Assembly (NCBI GenBank): GCA_012932865.1
Contig: SAXG01000133.1
Coordinates: 1 to 64,000, forward strand
Direction: 5' to 3'
From: Amylostereum areolatum
Lineage: Eukaryota; Basidiomycota; Agaricomycetes; Russulales; Stereaceae
Length of the DNA stretch: 64,000 nucleotides
A model generated the notes under the pieces. That model did not search any database. It worked only from the letters and a program-made list of their open reading frames with translations, and was not told where the DNA came from. The translations under genes were made by a program, and so were the position numbers. Shown piece by piece: positions 21,972 through 33,128 of the stretch; within the stretch, counting starts at the first letter, position 1; every line of letters starts with the position of its first letter.

Positions 21972-22551
21972 GTATTCCTGCGACTTTGGTAAGTTTCTTT
22001 CACGTCGTTTCTGCTATCCTCTGACAAAGCAGCTCGCGGCAGACTTTAGGAATGTTGTCTATGTTTATCTTCCCACTAATTCCCCACCACCACCACCACC
22101 ACCACCACCACTCTAATCATACTTCACGCAATCTTTTTGTTGCCACAGACACGGAAAGTACACCTCGCATGTGCTGTATGTTGGTCCCAATTTGGAACCA
22201 TGTATGAAGGCAGTGTCTTTGCTGGTGCTCAAAACCCGCGAGTGGTCTTAGGGCGAAGGCACTCATCTGCCCCGCCCTGCCCCAACGTAAACAGATGCTG
22301 AACCTCTATCGTTCCAACGCTGAGCAGTGTGCAGTGCACTGTATGCCTGTCACGACTCGGTATTAGACGATGGAAAGTTGAATGCCACATGAACTTCGTG
22401 GAACTGGAAGCCTGGACTCTGGAATTGTGTCACTGTCACCTGTGTGAGTCCGTGAAACGGTGAAGTTTGATTCCTTGAACCTTTGATTTTGGAATTTTTG
22501 TTTTGTAAAATTGTAATTTGTAATTGTAAATGGTTGGAACGCGGAAAAAAT
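21972..22551. other. Intergenic region after TSF1 with a CCA repeat
   Basis: No gene is supported. The stretch holds the 3' untranslated region of TSF1, a (CCA)9 microsatellite at 22084-22110, and AT-rich sequence (about 22480-22530) just downstream of the minus-strand tRNA-Cys that could include its T-rich terminator on the minus strand. Confidence 0.6.
22084..22110. repeat. (CCA)9 microsatellite
   Basis: Nine tandem CCA units are seen directly in noncoding sequence downstream of TSF1. Confidence 0.9.
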
Positions 22552-22637
22552 AGACCCTATCGTGATTCGAACACGAGACCCTGCGATAATGAAGCGTAGC
22601 TGCAATCGCATGCTCTAAACCGCTGAGCTATAGAGTC
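22552..22637 (-). tRNA. tRNA-Cys(GCA) with a 12-nt intron
   Basis: On the minus strand the acceptor arms GACTCTA and TAGGGTC pair (one G-U). The D-arm reads TAGCTCAG with AGAGCA, and the T-arm carries GTTCGAATC between complementary arms. The anticodon stem TGCGA/TCGCA encloses TTGCAG, giving anticodon GCA, followed by an intron of about 12 nt (CTACGCTTCATT) in the canonical position after base 37. Confidence 0.85.
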
Positions 22638-22747
22638 ACTGCAGAAGCTGGCGACCGTGTAGACTGTACAGACTCAGACACTGGAGGACCCCTTGATCCC
22701 TTGATCCATTTGGACCAGAAACGCTCCTTGGCTTCGCCTTCATCTTC

Positions 22748-23973
22748 ATGACAAGCATACAACGCTCCGGGATATGGGGCCCCGTCACGGCCACCCTAGA
22801 CTGGTGTGAGGTATGTCGCGTTTTACTTTGTATGAGCGACCCAACCGACATTTGATAGGCGAACTACCAATTCTCTCATTATATCGCAGAGTCCGCAAAC
22901 GCCTGGTCGAACGCCGCGACCCTTGCATTCGCCGCGTATGGAGTGAAATTCGTCTTTACAGAGTCTCTTCCGGCTCGCTACTTTGGTAGCTTCGCCGTCA
23001 GCCTTGTTTTTCTTTCCTTGCGCCAGACTTCACTGAATAACGCATACTCCAGGGACTGGCTCTCGTAGCCTTAGGTAGCTTTGCATTTCACGCTACGCTT
23101 CTTTATGAGGCTCAGATGGCGGATGAACTCCCGATGATATACACGACGAGCTGGAGCAACTATCTTCTCCTTGATACTCGGCCAGGGTTTGCCTCTACCG
23201 CATACAGCAAGTATTTGATGGCTGCTACTCTGGTGTTCAACATCTTGTTTACCTGGTCATAGTACGTCTCGCTCCGGACATGCGCTTGTAATACTGACTA
23301 ACGCGCACGATAGTTCACTCTACCGCAACCCCGTGTATCATCAAGTTGTATTTGGATTGCTTCTTGTAACTTCAACAACGAGGACGTTATATCTCACGCA
23401 ATGGTCCGCTACCTCTCTCACGTTGCCGGATAAAAAGAAACAAGAGACCATGTCCCTTATGAGAATTGGAGCATTGTTATTTGTGATCGGGTTTGCTATT
23501 TGGAACGTGGACAACGTCTTTTGCGGAACCATCACGGGCTGGAAACATGCCGTGGGATGGCCTGTAGCTTTTCTATTGGAAGGTTCGCGTTTCCGTTCTC
23601 GTCTTAGCGTACGACGGTCACCGACTTCTTGTTTTCCCTAGGACATTCATGGTGGCATGCATTTACAGTAATGATTACGGTCACGTCCTCTTGAATGATA
23701 ACTGATGTGTCTCTAGGGTGCTGGATCTTATTTTATGCTCCAGGGCACCATCTGTGAGTCTCCATAAAAATGCTCCCTTTGATGTGACATAGTACTAACT
23801 TGCGAAATCTGTGCCAGATCTGTAAGCAACTTCACGCAGTGAACGCGACTCGATATCCTAACTGTGATTTAATCAGGTCATTGTGCCTGAAGGGCGATCA
23901 CCACCATTATGCGCTTCACTATACATATGGGTTACCGGCGATTCGACGGGTCACGAAGAGCAAAGCAAACTAG
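22748..23973 (+). CDS. Alkaline (dihydro)ceramidase, Ypc1/Ydc1/ACER family
   Basis: These ER membrane enzymes hydrolyse (phyto)ceramide to a sphingoid base and fatty acid, using a zinc site of conserved histidines, Asp and Ser. Exon 1 starts MTSIQRSGIWGPVTATLDWC; the WGPxTxxLDWCE block is diagnostic. Next exons give NYQFSHYIAESANAWSNAAT, LALVALGSFAFHATLLYEAQ (SFxFHxT zinc-site motif), DELPMIYTTSW, and a run of hydrophobic helices (ALLFVIGFAIWNVDNVFC). GWPVAFLLEGHSWWHAFTGA carries the C-terminal HxxxH-like histidines. The tail LKGDHHHYALHYTYGLP ends at a TAG at 23971-23973. At least six short introns are inferred. All expected motifs are in frame after splicing. Confidence 0.88.
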
Positions 23974-24314
23974 ACGGGGGTGACTCTTCATCGGACGCTT
24001 ATTCTCGGATGTACAGTAAAAATGCGCTGGAAAATATGTAGATTGCTGTATTTCTTTACTAACGGGACATCATCCATCTGTAGTAATAATCCTCCCCAAG
24101 CTGCAGTCCGAAGATCTGAAATGTGTTACTTAGAAGGGAGCACGTGCACACCCCTACGAGCGGACGCGCGTAAGTCACGTACCTACGGCAGTGGGATTCG
24201 GAAGACCAGCAAGTTCTTAGCACTGACCGTCATCGCGTCATCCCACGTCCGTTCGTCGTTGTCGTGCACCGCGCCGTCCCTGTCCAGTGTCTACGTCCCC
24301 GGAGAGGCGTCATT

Positions 24315-26042
24315 ATGCGCAAAGTTCCTTTCACCGCAGTTCGTCGTGGGCTGCAGCGATCCCACCCCCGTCGGTCATCCACTGCAGCAGTCAACCCACC
24401 TGTACAAATCACCACCCTTCCAAACAAGCTCAGGGTTGCCACGGAGTCCACCCCAAGTCACTTCTCCTCCGTTGGCCTTTACATTGATGCTGGCTCTCGC
24501 TATGAGACTCCAGCTACATCCGGAGTTAGCCATTTCCTGGACAGGATGGCATTTAAAGTGTGTACGCATTTCTTTGTCGAAGTGTTCACCCCCAACCGCC
24601 ATGTTTTGTCAGAGTACGTCTGCCATGTCGGACAGCGAAATGGCATCTGCCATGAACACCTTGGGCGGTCAAATATTGTGCTCCTCGTCACGAGAGACCA
24701 TCATGTATCAATCCTCGCATTTCCACCAAGCCACACCCCTCGCTCTTTCCCTTATATCCGATACCGTACAGCATGCCGCCTTCCTCTCCGAAGAGCTTGA
24801 AATGCAACGGGACGCGGCACGCTACGAGATACGGGAAATACGGGCCAAACCAGAGTTAATCCTCCCTGAAATCCTCCATGAAGTGGCATATGGAGGACAG
24901 GGCCTCGGGAACCCCGTGCTCTGCCCCGAACACCAAATAGATGTCATTGACGAACCCCTCATGCGCGACTTCATGCGTCAATGGTATCGTCCGGAACGCA
25001 TGGTCCTCGCCGGGGCAGGGATGCAGCACGAGGAACTTGTCGAGCTCACTGACAAGTTCTTTTCCTCGCTAAAGTCCCCCGCATTGGATGCTTCTTCCTT
25101 GTCCACACCCCGGACGAACAACGCTCAACATGTGCAACCGCATCTGCTCTCCTCGTCTTCCCCATCCATGCTTAAGTCTCTTACCCGAGCGGCTTCTTAC
25201 CTTTACCCCACGGCCAATGCGCCTGTGTCGACATCTGACCTTGCGCATGTACCCGGAGAGCAAACATACACCGGCGGACACCGCTTCATCCACGATCCGG
25301 AATCGGAACTCAACCACATTTATATCGCATTCGAAGGGGTGGGCATCCACGATGAGGATGTGTACGACCTTGCTACCATGCAAGTACTCCTCGGGGGCGG
25401 CGGAAGTTTCTCCGCAGGTGAGTAGGCTTTCTTTCTCAACTCCGCCCTTCCCTAACGTATGCCTCCAGGTGGTCCGGGCAAGGGCATGTATTCTCGACTG
25501 TATACTCACATCTTGAACCACCATTCGCAGGTTGATCACTGCGCCTCTTTCCACCACATCTACACAGACAGCTCGCTGTTTGGCCTGTTCGCTTCATTCT
25601 TCCCGGCGGCAAACAGGAGAGAGGGCAGCACACCTGCCCAAATACTCCCTCATTTGGTGCACCAGCTTAGCTTATTGCTGTACCGTCAAGTGCCTATTTC
25701 AGAGCTGAGCCGAGCGAAGAACCAGCTAAAGTCGATTCTTGCTATGGCTTTAGAGAGCCAAGCCATTGAAGTCGAGGACCTAGGTCGTCAGGTGTGTTGC
25801 GCTCTCTTGAATCCGAAAATCACAACTGAAGTGCTGCTCAGTTACTTGTCCATGACCGGAAGGTTCCAATTTCGGAGATGTCAGACAAGATCGATGCCGT
25901 AACACCGGAGTCGCTCCAACGAGTGGCGACACGCGTGTTTAGTCCCCAAGCTGGGGCAAAACCTACTATTGTCACTATGGGACGTGCCGACGTAGGGGAC
26001 TGGCAGAGCACTTTCCGGAAGTACGATGTCGGGTCAACCTAG
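24315..26042 (+). CDS. MAS2: Mitochondrial processing peptidase alpha subunit
   Basis: MPP-alpha binds presequences in the matrix, and MPP-beta cuts them. The start at 24315 gives MRKVPFTAVRRGLQRSHPRR, itself a presequence. It continues through VQITTLPNKLRVATESTPSH, VGLYIDAGSRYETPATSGVS and HFLDRMAFK. After an intron it continues with MASAMNTLGGQILCSSSRET, ARYEIREIRAKPELILPEIL, and YRPERMVLAGAGMQHEELVE. The glycine-rich loop of the alpha subunit is LLGGGGSFSAG, then GGPGKGMYSRLYTHILNHH after an intron. HFLDR replaces the catalytic HxxEH of the beta subunit, as expected for alpha. The last junction joins EDLGRQ to LLVHDRKVPISEM. The stop is at 26040-26042. A CACGTG box lies at 24141-24146, 174 bp upstream. 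Confidence 0.92.
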
Positions 26043-26088
26043 TTCATATCATTGCGTGTTGCTCTACATCGCCTACTGCACGTTTAAT

Positions 26089-29000
26089 TTAATAGCGCCT
26101 TGCATCCCCAGTCTGTTCAGGCAGTGTTGTTAGAAAGTGTGCTTCGTGCGTGTATCCTTGTACAAAAGCGGTGGGTTCTTTTACATGTTCCAGTGGAACG
26201 ACCTTTAAAGGTTCCACGTCTTCGTCTTTGACCTTTATGAGTCTGTCACAATCCTTGATGCTGTACTTCCAGTCCCAGGGCATACGGAAGTTGGGGGCAG
26301 TGCTCTCCGAGTATACGGGCGTGAACTTGAATAAGTGGTACACAGCAAAACTAATACACATTGAAGAGCATGGGAGTTACATTGAAGCGCACGAGAGTCT
26401 TGTTAGGGATCAAACAGCACTGTCATACATTACAATAGGTTTACAACTTCGTCCAGCGAGAGTTTCTTCGAGTGCATAGGTACACACGTGAGTCCTCGTC
26501 CGTATGCCGCATCCAGGCGCCGTGTTGGGTAGGCTGGAGATTTGTGATCTGTGAAAGAATTATAGACTAGCCTTAAATATGACGGACAGTCGCCACGCAC
26601 CAGGAACCTCTGCCCTTCTTTGAAGTATCCTGGTTTGCCATCGTCGAAACTCAGTGTAAGCACGTCCCAAACAGTGATTTCGGCGGTGCGTGTCCCTGGT
26701 CGTCTTGAGGTGTTCGCATCTGTCATGAATAATACCCGGAAACTACGGACGTTACGGGGAGGGCAGATTTTCTAGAGAGCGTGCATGAGAGCTGGCAACA
26801 GCTAACTCAGGTCCAACTTACCTTCAGGTCTTGCTCTATTTCTTCATCCGCCTGCTCTTGTTCCTTGAGGACGCGGTTGGTGATGAAATCCGCCAACCAT
26901 CCCGCGTTCATTGGGCTCAGACGAGAGGCTAGCCGATTAATGTCGTCTTCTCCGTCTACCAACCGGTCGAACATGTCCTCCAGATCGTTGGGAGGAGAGT
27001 CTGGACACACTGTCAGGCCGCCCTTCTCCTTACACTAAAAGAGAGAATAGTGACCTTCTTCTTTGGGATAGAAGTGCCCTCGGGACTTCCGCATCAGCCG
27101 ATCCACCCAGTCATTGTAGATATTGTGTTTGCCACGAATCTCCTGCCGTAGTTTGTCTTCTTCTCGTTCTCGTTGTGCCTGTACCAGGTCTGTATCGATT
27201 GGAGCGGGGTGAGGAGAGAGCTTACCAGCCAACGTTCATGGACTTTGAATTCTTCATCCTCCTTCCAAGGCCCTTCTCTTCGTTGACGTCCGTTTTCCTC
27301 CACGAACTCAATGTATGCAATGGGGTACATCTGTCGCAACCATTCAGATTCGCCTTCTGCCTATGGAGGAAATTTTACCTTGGCCACCACTAGATCTGCC
27401 AATTGTACGAGACCTCCGTCTGGAGTCAGGCTGTTCAGGGTAGTGATAGGAGGTTTAGGCATGAATCCAAGTTTGGCGTGCCAAGGCGCAAGATGTGTTG
27501 CATTCCCCATCAGGATAAGATGAACAGTACTGTATGCCTCCAGAACTTCGCAGGGTTCTGAACGTCCTGTTGACAACTACATCCCAATAAGATCGTTTTC
27601 GTGATATAGAGTTGAGCCCCTACCTTCGCGCCCGCAACTTCAAGTTTCCGTCCTATTTGTAAGTGCCCTTTGCGCGCAGCACGAGCTAAGGGTTCATCCA
27701 CTTCTGCACGAAGGCGATACCACCCGTCGGTCAGTTCAAGCTCAGGATGCGGAAGTATCGCAAAGCCATCAGGTCCGATACCAGCTTCCGTCCAGAAGAT
27801 GTTCGAGATACACAAAGTCATGGGAAGTGAAGCAGGTGCATCTTGGGTAGTAATTAATCGGAGTGCCGGTCTGGATCCGCCATTCAACTCCTTTTCATAT
27901 CTATTCAAACGGTGTTAGCGCAAGTTGTCGCATACCAGTGAGTAGCCTGACCGATATAAGAAGCTGCCGAAGCACCTCGTTCCATGACCACCGCTTGCCG
28001 TCGGCGCTAAACTTGTGCTCAGGATCCAAGCAAACCATGCCCGCCAATTTCCAGAGGATAAGACGCCAGTGGTTATCAACCCAATCTTGAGTTGCGAGCG
28101 AACATCCTTGTCGGAGAAGCTCGGCTAAGGCCGAGGTTGGTCCAAGCATAAGCTGGGTAGGCTGAGGTTCCGGCTCGGGTGACACTGATGGGGAATTGAA
28201 GGCGTAGTAAGATCGCTGTCTCCACAGAGATCTGTTCGATGTCGGGAACGCTTCTAATACGACTTCAGGGCAACGCATCTTCAGAAGAATGAAAGACTCA
28301 CATCTCCATCTCGGACAGCTGCTTGGCCGTATGTATCTGCGGCCAGAGACCTGACAATGCCAGAGTTTTCCTGTTGGGAGGGGGCGCTGGATACTGCAGG
28401 TAAGAAAAATATGGAGAAATCGGTGAAAATGCATACTCATATCGAAGACACTGTGTAGCACAGATTTTGACGGTACAGAACCGATGGTCGGGCTGGGTGC
28501 GACTTGTGAGTTCGACGACGCAGCGGCCTGCTCCTGGCGGTAATTGTCTGCAAGCTGAATTCTGCCGTGTTCCCCCGGGCGCATCCCGGCCTTGAAAGGC
28601 GTAAAGAACTTCTTCTGCACCCCACCTCGTCGTATAGGTGTGATGCCAGATTTCATAGGGGGCGTAGAGAAGGCGGCCTGACGGATGGGCGTTTCGAGGG
28701 TAGACGTAGATCCACCGGACACAGGGGTGACCGGGACCATGGATCTGAATCCTCGAGCAGGCGTTGAAGCAGGCGCAGGGAACGTATTCCGACTGGGATT
28801 GAGAGGGGAGTTCGTATATGTGGTGTTCTTCGCAGGCTGTGCGGCCGCTTTGGGAAGCAAGGGAGACTTGAAAGGCCTTGCCACCGGTTTCCCCTTCAGA
28901 TCTGTTACAACAGGCGTATGAAACGAGGGGACTACTTTCATACTGCTGGAAGGAGTAAAGGAAAGAGCCGCCAAAGGTTTATCCGCGGCATTGTTGTGGA

Positions 29001-29944
29001 CTGAGCCAAGGATCTTGCGTGGTGGAGATACAATAACAGAGGAACTTTTCTGTGGCGACACCGATGGTGAACGAGGAGGGGCCTTGAGTACGTTCTCGTC
29101 CTCCTCCCACTGTCGCATCTTCGCTTCCGCTGCTTGTAGCGCTGCATCCGATGGTGCAAATATCTTCCCTTTCCCGGCACTGATGAAAGCTAGGGGAACG
29201 GAGGCAGGAACAGAGGCATCGGTTCCACCGCTGATGGAGGCCCTTGTGAACCCAAGCGGCGCATCGACTTTGGTGGTGGAGAACCACCCGGTGATATCTT
29301 GTTCTGAAGGTGCCTCCGGAGAGGCTGGTCGCGGGTTTATTCCCGAGGTGTAAGGCGTATGTTGTGCAACAGTGGCTGCAGATCTGAAGAGCGGCATTGA
29401 CGCTGTGGACGCGCCAAGCAACTCGCTTGCATTGTCATCGCTTGGTGGACTGGATGAATGTGTATTATCCCTTGGAGGTAGAGAATTCTTCCCAAAAACA
29501 AGCGGCAGCGCGCTGGAAAGTCCGGTATGAATAGGACCGTCGTCCAGGAAAGGGTTGTCTGGATCAGTCTGTGGTTCTACGACAGATGATATAGGGCGCC
29601 GTATGGAGGATGCGGATGCAAAGCCGGCGAAGGTTGGTGGAGGACGTCCGACTTGGACTTTCGTCAGCATCCTGAAGAGTGTGTCTTGAGATGACATGCA
29701 TCCATCGCCCGGAATATTGTTACGCACCGGTGAAGAGCCCGACCCCTTCTGGGAGTTCGCCGAAAGGGATCCCATGTCCCTCATCCCACCGCTGAGTGGA
29801 CGGACCAGCCACTTGGGAAAGGCTCAATTCGAGCTCTTCTACGCCTTTTAGCTGGTCTTGGCTGGGGAAATCCATCTGATCATCGTAGGTGGGGGAGGAC
29901 ATGCGCTGTTTCTTGCGAGGCGGCGTATGGGATTCTGCGAGCAT
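26089..29944 (-). CDS. BRH2: BRCA2/Brh2 homolog, recombination mediator
   Basis: BRCA2-type proteins load Rad51 onto ssDNA during homologous recombination. The start at 29944 (MLAESHTPPRKKQRM) begins a long disordered region with BRC-like motifs (PTFAGFASAS; PLAFISAGKGKIFAPSDAAL, the FxxA/ALxxA pattern). The DSS1-binding helical domain has LATQDWVDNHWRLILWKLAG. The OB1 block reads RYEKELNGGSRPALRLITTQ, MTLCISNIFW and LTDGWYRLRAEVDEPLARA. Further OB segments (AYSTVHLILMGNATHLAPWH; YIEFVEENG) flank charged tower-like helices (QREREEDKLRQEIRGKHNIY; RVLKEQEQADEEIEQDLK). An ORF stop appears at 26430, but a good intron at 26351-26444 bypasses it and adds about 87 residues (FAVYHLFKFTPVYS to GDARRY). 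An ACGCGT box lies about 170 bp upstream of the start. Confidence 0.88.
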
Positions 29945-30803
29945 GAGATCAGTTTTACAGCATATATGCTAAACAAAGTGGACCAAACCATCATCCGAGT
30001 GCATAGTGTCGGTAGAGGGCAAGATTCTGGGTGAAAGAAGGCCAAGTGGTGGTGGATGCAATAGAAAGCTCGATGATCAACGTCCGAGTCGCGTCGGACC
30101 TCGGACGCGCCACGCGTTGAGTCACGTGATCCGCTCCGCCCGTTCGACTCCCAATCACCGTCCACTTCATTCCACCTTACTTACGGAACATATTCATTTT
30201 GTATAACCATACAACCCCTCCCCTGCCGCCGGTGGTCGACGGGTGTGCTACTAGCCAGATGATATCAAAATTCAGCGTGGTCGTAATGCCTCCAATGTCA
30301 CACGCGATCTTTTGTTTGGCGGTCCTTCGGTACTATGCAGCAAGGTCTCCTTGCATTTTCCACGATCCTTTGATTCTTGAAGTGATGAGATGCATCGTTA
30401 CGTCTCGCCTGGCAAAGACAGGAACAACACTGGTCTCTGTCATCCGCGCATCTTCGTCTCGTTGTCTGCGATTGAACACTTGTGTGTATAACATCAGCAG
30501 CGTGAACTTGAGCAACTTGTTCCTCCGCCAACGAATCCTCACGCGCACTTCACCTTCTCCAACTCAGACTGAGTTCATTCAATCTACTCATCTTATTCCC
30601 GGGCACGAAGTGCTTGCTTCTTCGGCGTAATTGCTTCTTTCAGGCTGGTGTCGGTGACCCACGTTGATCTTTCCCGCACCGTTTCGCCTTGGAACGCGAC
30701 TAAGCCCCGCCGCCGTGTCTTTGCCACGCGGTTTTACCTCCCAGCATCCCAGCCCTCGTGCAGCATACGCGATCTCCCCCCGACCAGTTTGTTTTCTCGC
30801 GCA
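29945..30803. promoter_or_regulatory. Divergent BRCA2/taxilin intergenic region with ACGCGT and CACGTG boxes
   Basis: ACGCGT (MCB-like) lies at 30112-30117 and CACGTG at 30123-30128, 168-184 bp upstream of the BRCA2 start, within CG-rich sequence. An ORF of 143 codons at 30199-30630 on the plus strand shows no recognisable domain and is not accepted as a gene. The remaining sequence is CT-rich and probably holds the 5' untranslated region of the taxilin-like gene. Confidence 0.45.
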
Positions 30804-32891
30804 ATGGCTGCACAGACTGCCACCATCCCGCGAACTCCGAAACCACCTCCTACGGGTCCCGCACCCCCCGCTCCGCGTCTTGCTCAACCCACCGCACAAC
30901 CGCCCTCCACAAATAAACCTCACACGCACACGCATCCGCATCCGCATCCACATCCGCACTCACATCCGCACAACCATGCACCCGCTGTCAATGGTACCCA
31001 CCCCCCTGCGAAGGGTAAGAAGAAGGCCGAACCGGCGCCGGTCGACCCCTCGACCATGTACGAGAGCTTGAAGAGCAGGATCGCGGCTCTGGAAGAGGAA
31101 ACAGTGCTAGGAGAGGAGGAAGAAAGGAGATATGGTGCGTGGCTCTTCTCATATTCACTGGCACACAGGAGTGACTGGCTGTATAGCGGAGGAAGCACAG
31201 TCGGCCGTGAAGGGTATGGAGGTCAACGCCGTCCACTCGAAATACCTTGAGATGGTACCTCTCGACAGATCTTATACACCTTATCCATCCCTCTAACACG
31301 GCGGCAGTATGCAGAACTCAGGCGCTTGGAGAAGGAACACCTGAGGGAGAAGCAAAAGTTGACGAAGGATAAAGATGCTGGTGCGCGTGCATTTCCCCTC
31401 ATATCCACAACCCCCTGACGTCTGTAACTGTAGCGAAGAGCCAGCTTACGAAGGCAAACCAAACGAAGACGAAGATGGAGAACTTGGCTCGTGAGCTACA
31501 AAAGGTGCGTGCACCTCCTGTGTCGTTTGCTCCATGTGTCCTTACCGCATTGCAGGATAACAAGAAACTAAGGGTTGGTTGTGACCGTGTTCTCCGATGC
31601 TTCTCGCTAACGTATGGTATGGAGCAGGATGATAGCAAGAGGCTGGCGCAGTCGGTTCAGGAAGCTCAAACCGAGGTGGGTTCACCCACAGACCGGATCC
31701 CATCGCCCACTCACACGTTCCACGCGGAAGATCCTACAAATGAAGAACGACATCTCGAAACGCGTGGAGAGAGCGAAGCAGCAAGATCGTGCCACGCGCG
31801 ACGCGCCCGACATCGTGGTCAAGGTCATCTGCCGTTACCGTGCCGAGCTGTATTTCAAGATATCGCGTAAGACCAAGCTCCTCAAACTGTTCAATGCATG
31901 GACGGAGCGTATGGAGACGACCAGTGCGAACGGGAAGCACGGTGACTCTAAGACGAACGGCATAGCCAAACCCGACGCGTCGACGACTTACACGACGAGT
32001 TCCGGGTACCCTCCAAACACCAACACCCAGTTCATCTTCACCCACTGTGGGAGGACGATTGATGCAGATATGACACCAGAGGAGGCGGGGCTGGTCGATC
32101 AGGATGAGATTCTGGCGGTGGAGCTCATGGACTTGACAGAGGGCCATGGAACGGAAATTCTGGTTCGTCGCGATACCTCCTCTGCTTGTTACGCGCTGCA
32201 ATGTCATTTCAGGATGAGGGCGAACCGCGTCGACCAAAGCTTCGAAAATACTGGTCTACCCAGCCAGCTGAGTGCGTGATTCGCAGCCGGCTTCTTCTGT
32301 TTATTTACATAGGTCCTTAGAGCGAGTCGGACGGTGGAAGAGATGTTTGATTCTGTGTAAGCATCCCTCTCTCCCTCGACACGCTCCCCTAACCCTGCAT
32401 AGCGTTCGAGACCGGTTGAAGGAGGTACTAAACCAGTACGAGCTTCGAGAACGACATTTTGAATGCGTTGTGCGGTCAAAAGAGCTAGAAGTTCTGCTTT
32501 CGCGAGCGCGAGCGGCAGAGCAAAAGCAGCTTTCCGAGGGGGATAAGATGCGAGCAGACAAACTAGAGGAAGAAGTGCGTTGTTTCTTCTCCGTTTCCGT
32601 ATCACCCTTGTTTCTCAACTCGGGCTCGCCGCGTTGACGCATCCCACAGAATCAGCAACTCAGAAAGGAACTGGATGATTCAACGAAAGGGCAGACGACG
32701 CTTGTCGACCGTTTAATCGCTTGTTGTAAAGAGGTGTGTCCTGTATCTCAACTCGCCGCGGGGTCGTCTGACGCCCGGGAAAGCCCACGTCCGAACGCAC
32801 ACAGAAGTTATTCTCGACACTCGGCGAGGAGCTTGAGAAACGGAGAGGGACGAAGGTGGTGGAAGGTGGGGATCGAACAGTGGGCGGGTGA
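30804..32891 (+). CDS. Taxilin-like coiled-coil protein with an internal SUMO-like domain
   Basis: Taxilins bind syntaxins or the nascent-chain machinery. The start at 30804 gives a Pro-rich N-terminus with a His-Pro/His-Thr run (30919-30985), then DPSTMYESLKSRIAALEEET. The taxilin coiled coil follows: KYLEMYAELRRLEKEHLREK, KSQLTKANQTKTKMENLARE, LQKDNKKLRDDSKRL (DNKKLR is an 18-nt exon, 31556-31573). Exon 31731-32162 then encodes a SUMO/Rad60-like fold: DIVVKVICRYRAELYFKISR, KTKLLKLFNAWTERM, a loop of about 40 residues, then QFIFTHCGRTIDADMTPEEA and DQDEILAVELMDLTEG. Downstream, RDRLKEVLNQYELRERHFEC, RSKELEVLLSRARAAEQKQL and VDRLIACCKEKLFSTLGEEL return to taxilin, ending at a TGA at 32889-32891. 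All joins keep frame. Two nested genes remain possible. Confidence 0.75.
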
Positions 32892-33128
32892 TGTTATGTT
32901 GTTAACACCTTAGCACGCTCGTGATCGGACCTCTTGATGATACATCTGTCAGACGAGTTCGAGGGGATTCGCAGCGATGATGGGTAAGTGACAGAAACAG
33001 GCAAGCTTGAACTTCTATCCGTTGACGTGAGGGGGTATGTAAAGTACATACAGAGTTTACGACGCGTAGTCCTTTGTGCTATGTCCAAAACCAACAGTCC
33101 AAAATGATGCCGGGAGCGGGAATTATGC

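Noticed and set aside
30199..30630. 143-codon plus-strand ORF between BRCA2 and the taxilin-like gene
   Set aside because: No recognisable domain, lies in a divergent promoter region, low-complexity CT-rich start; better explained as 5' untranslated or intergenic sequence.
30919..30985. CA-rich repeat as a possible CRISPR-like or tandem array
   Set aside because: Units are 6 nt and imperfect, in frame with a protein; a coding microsatellite explains it.
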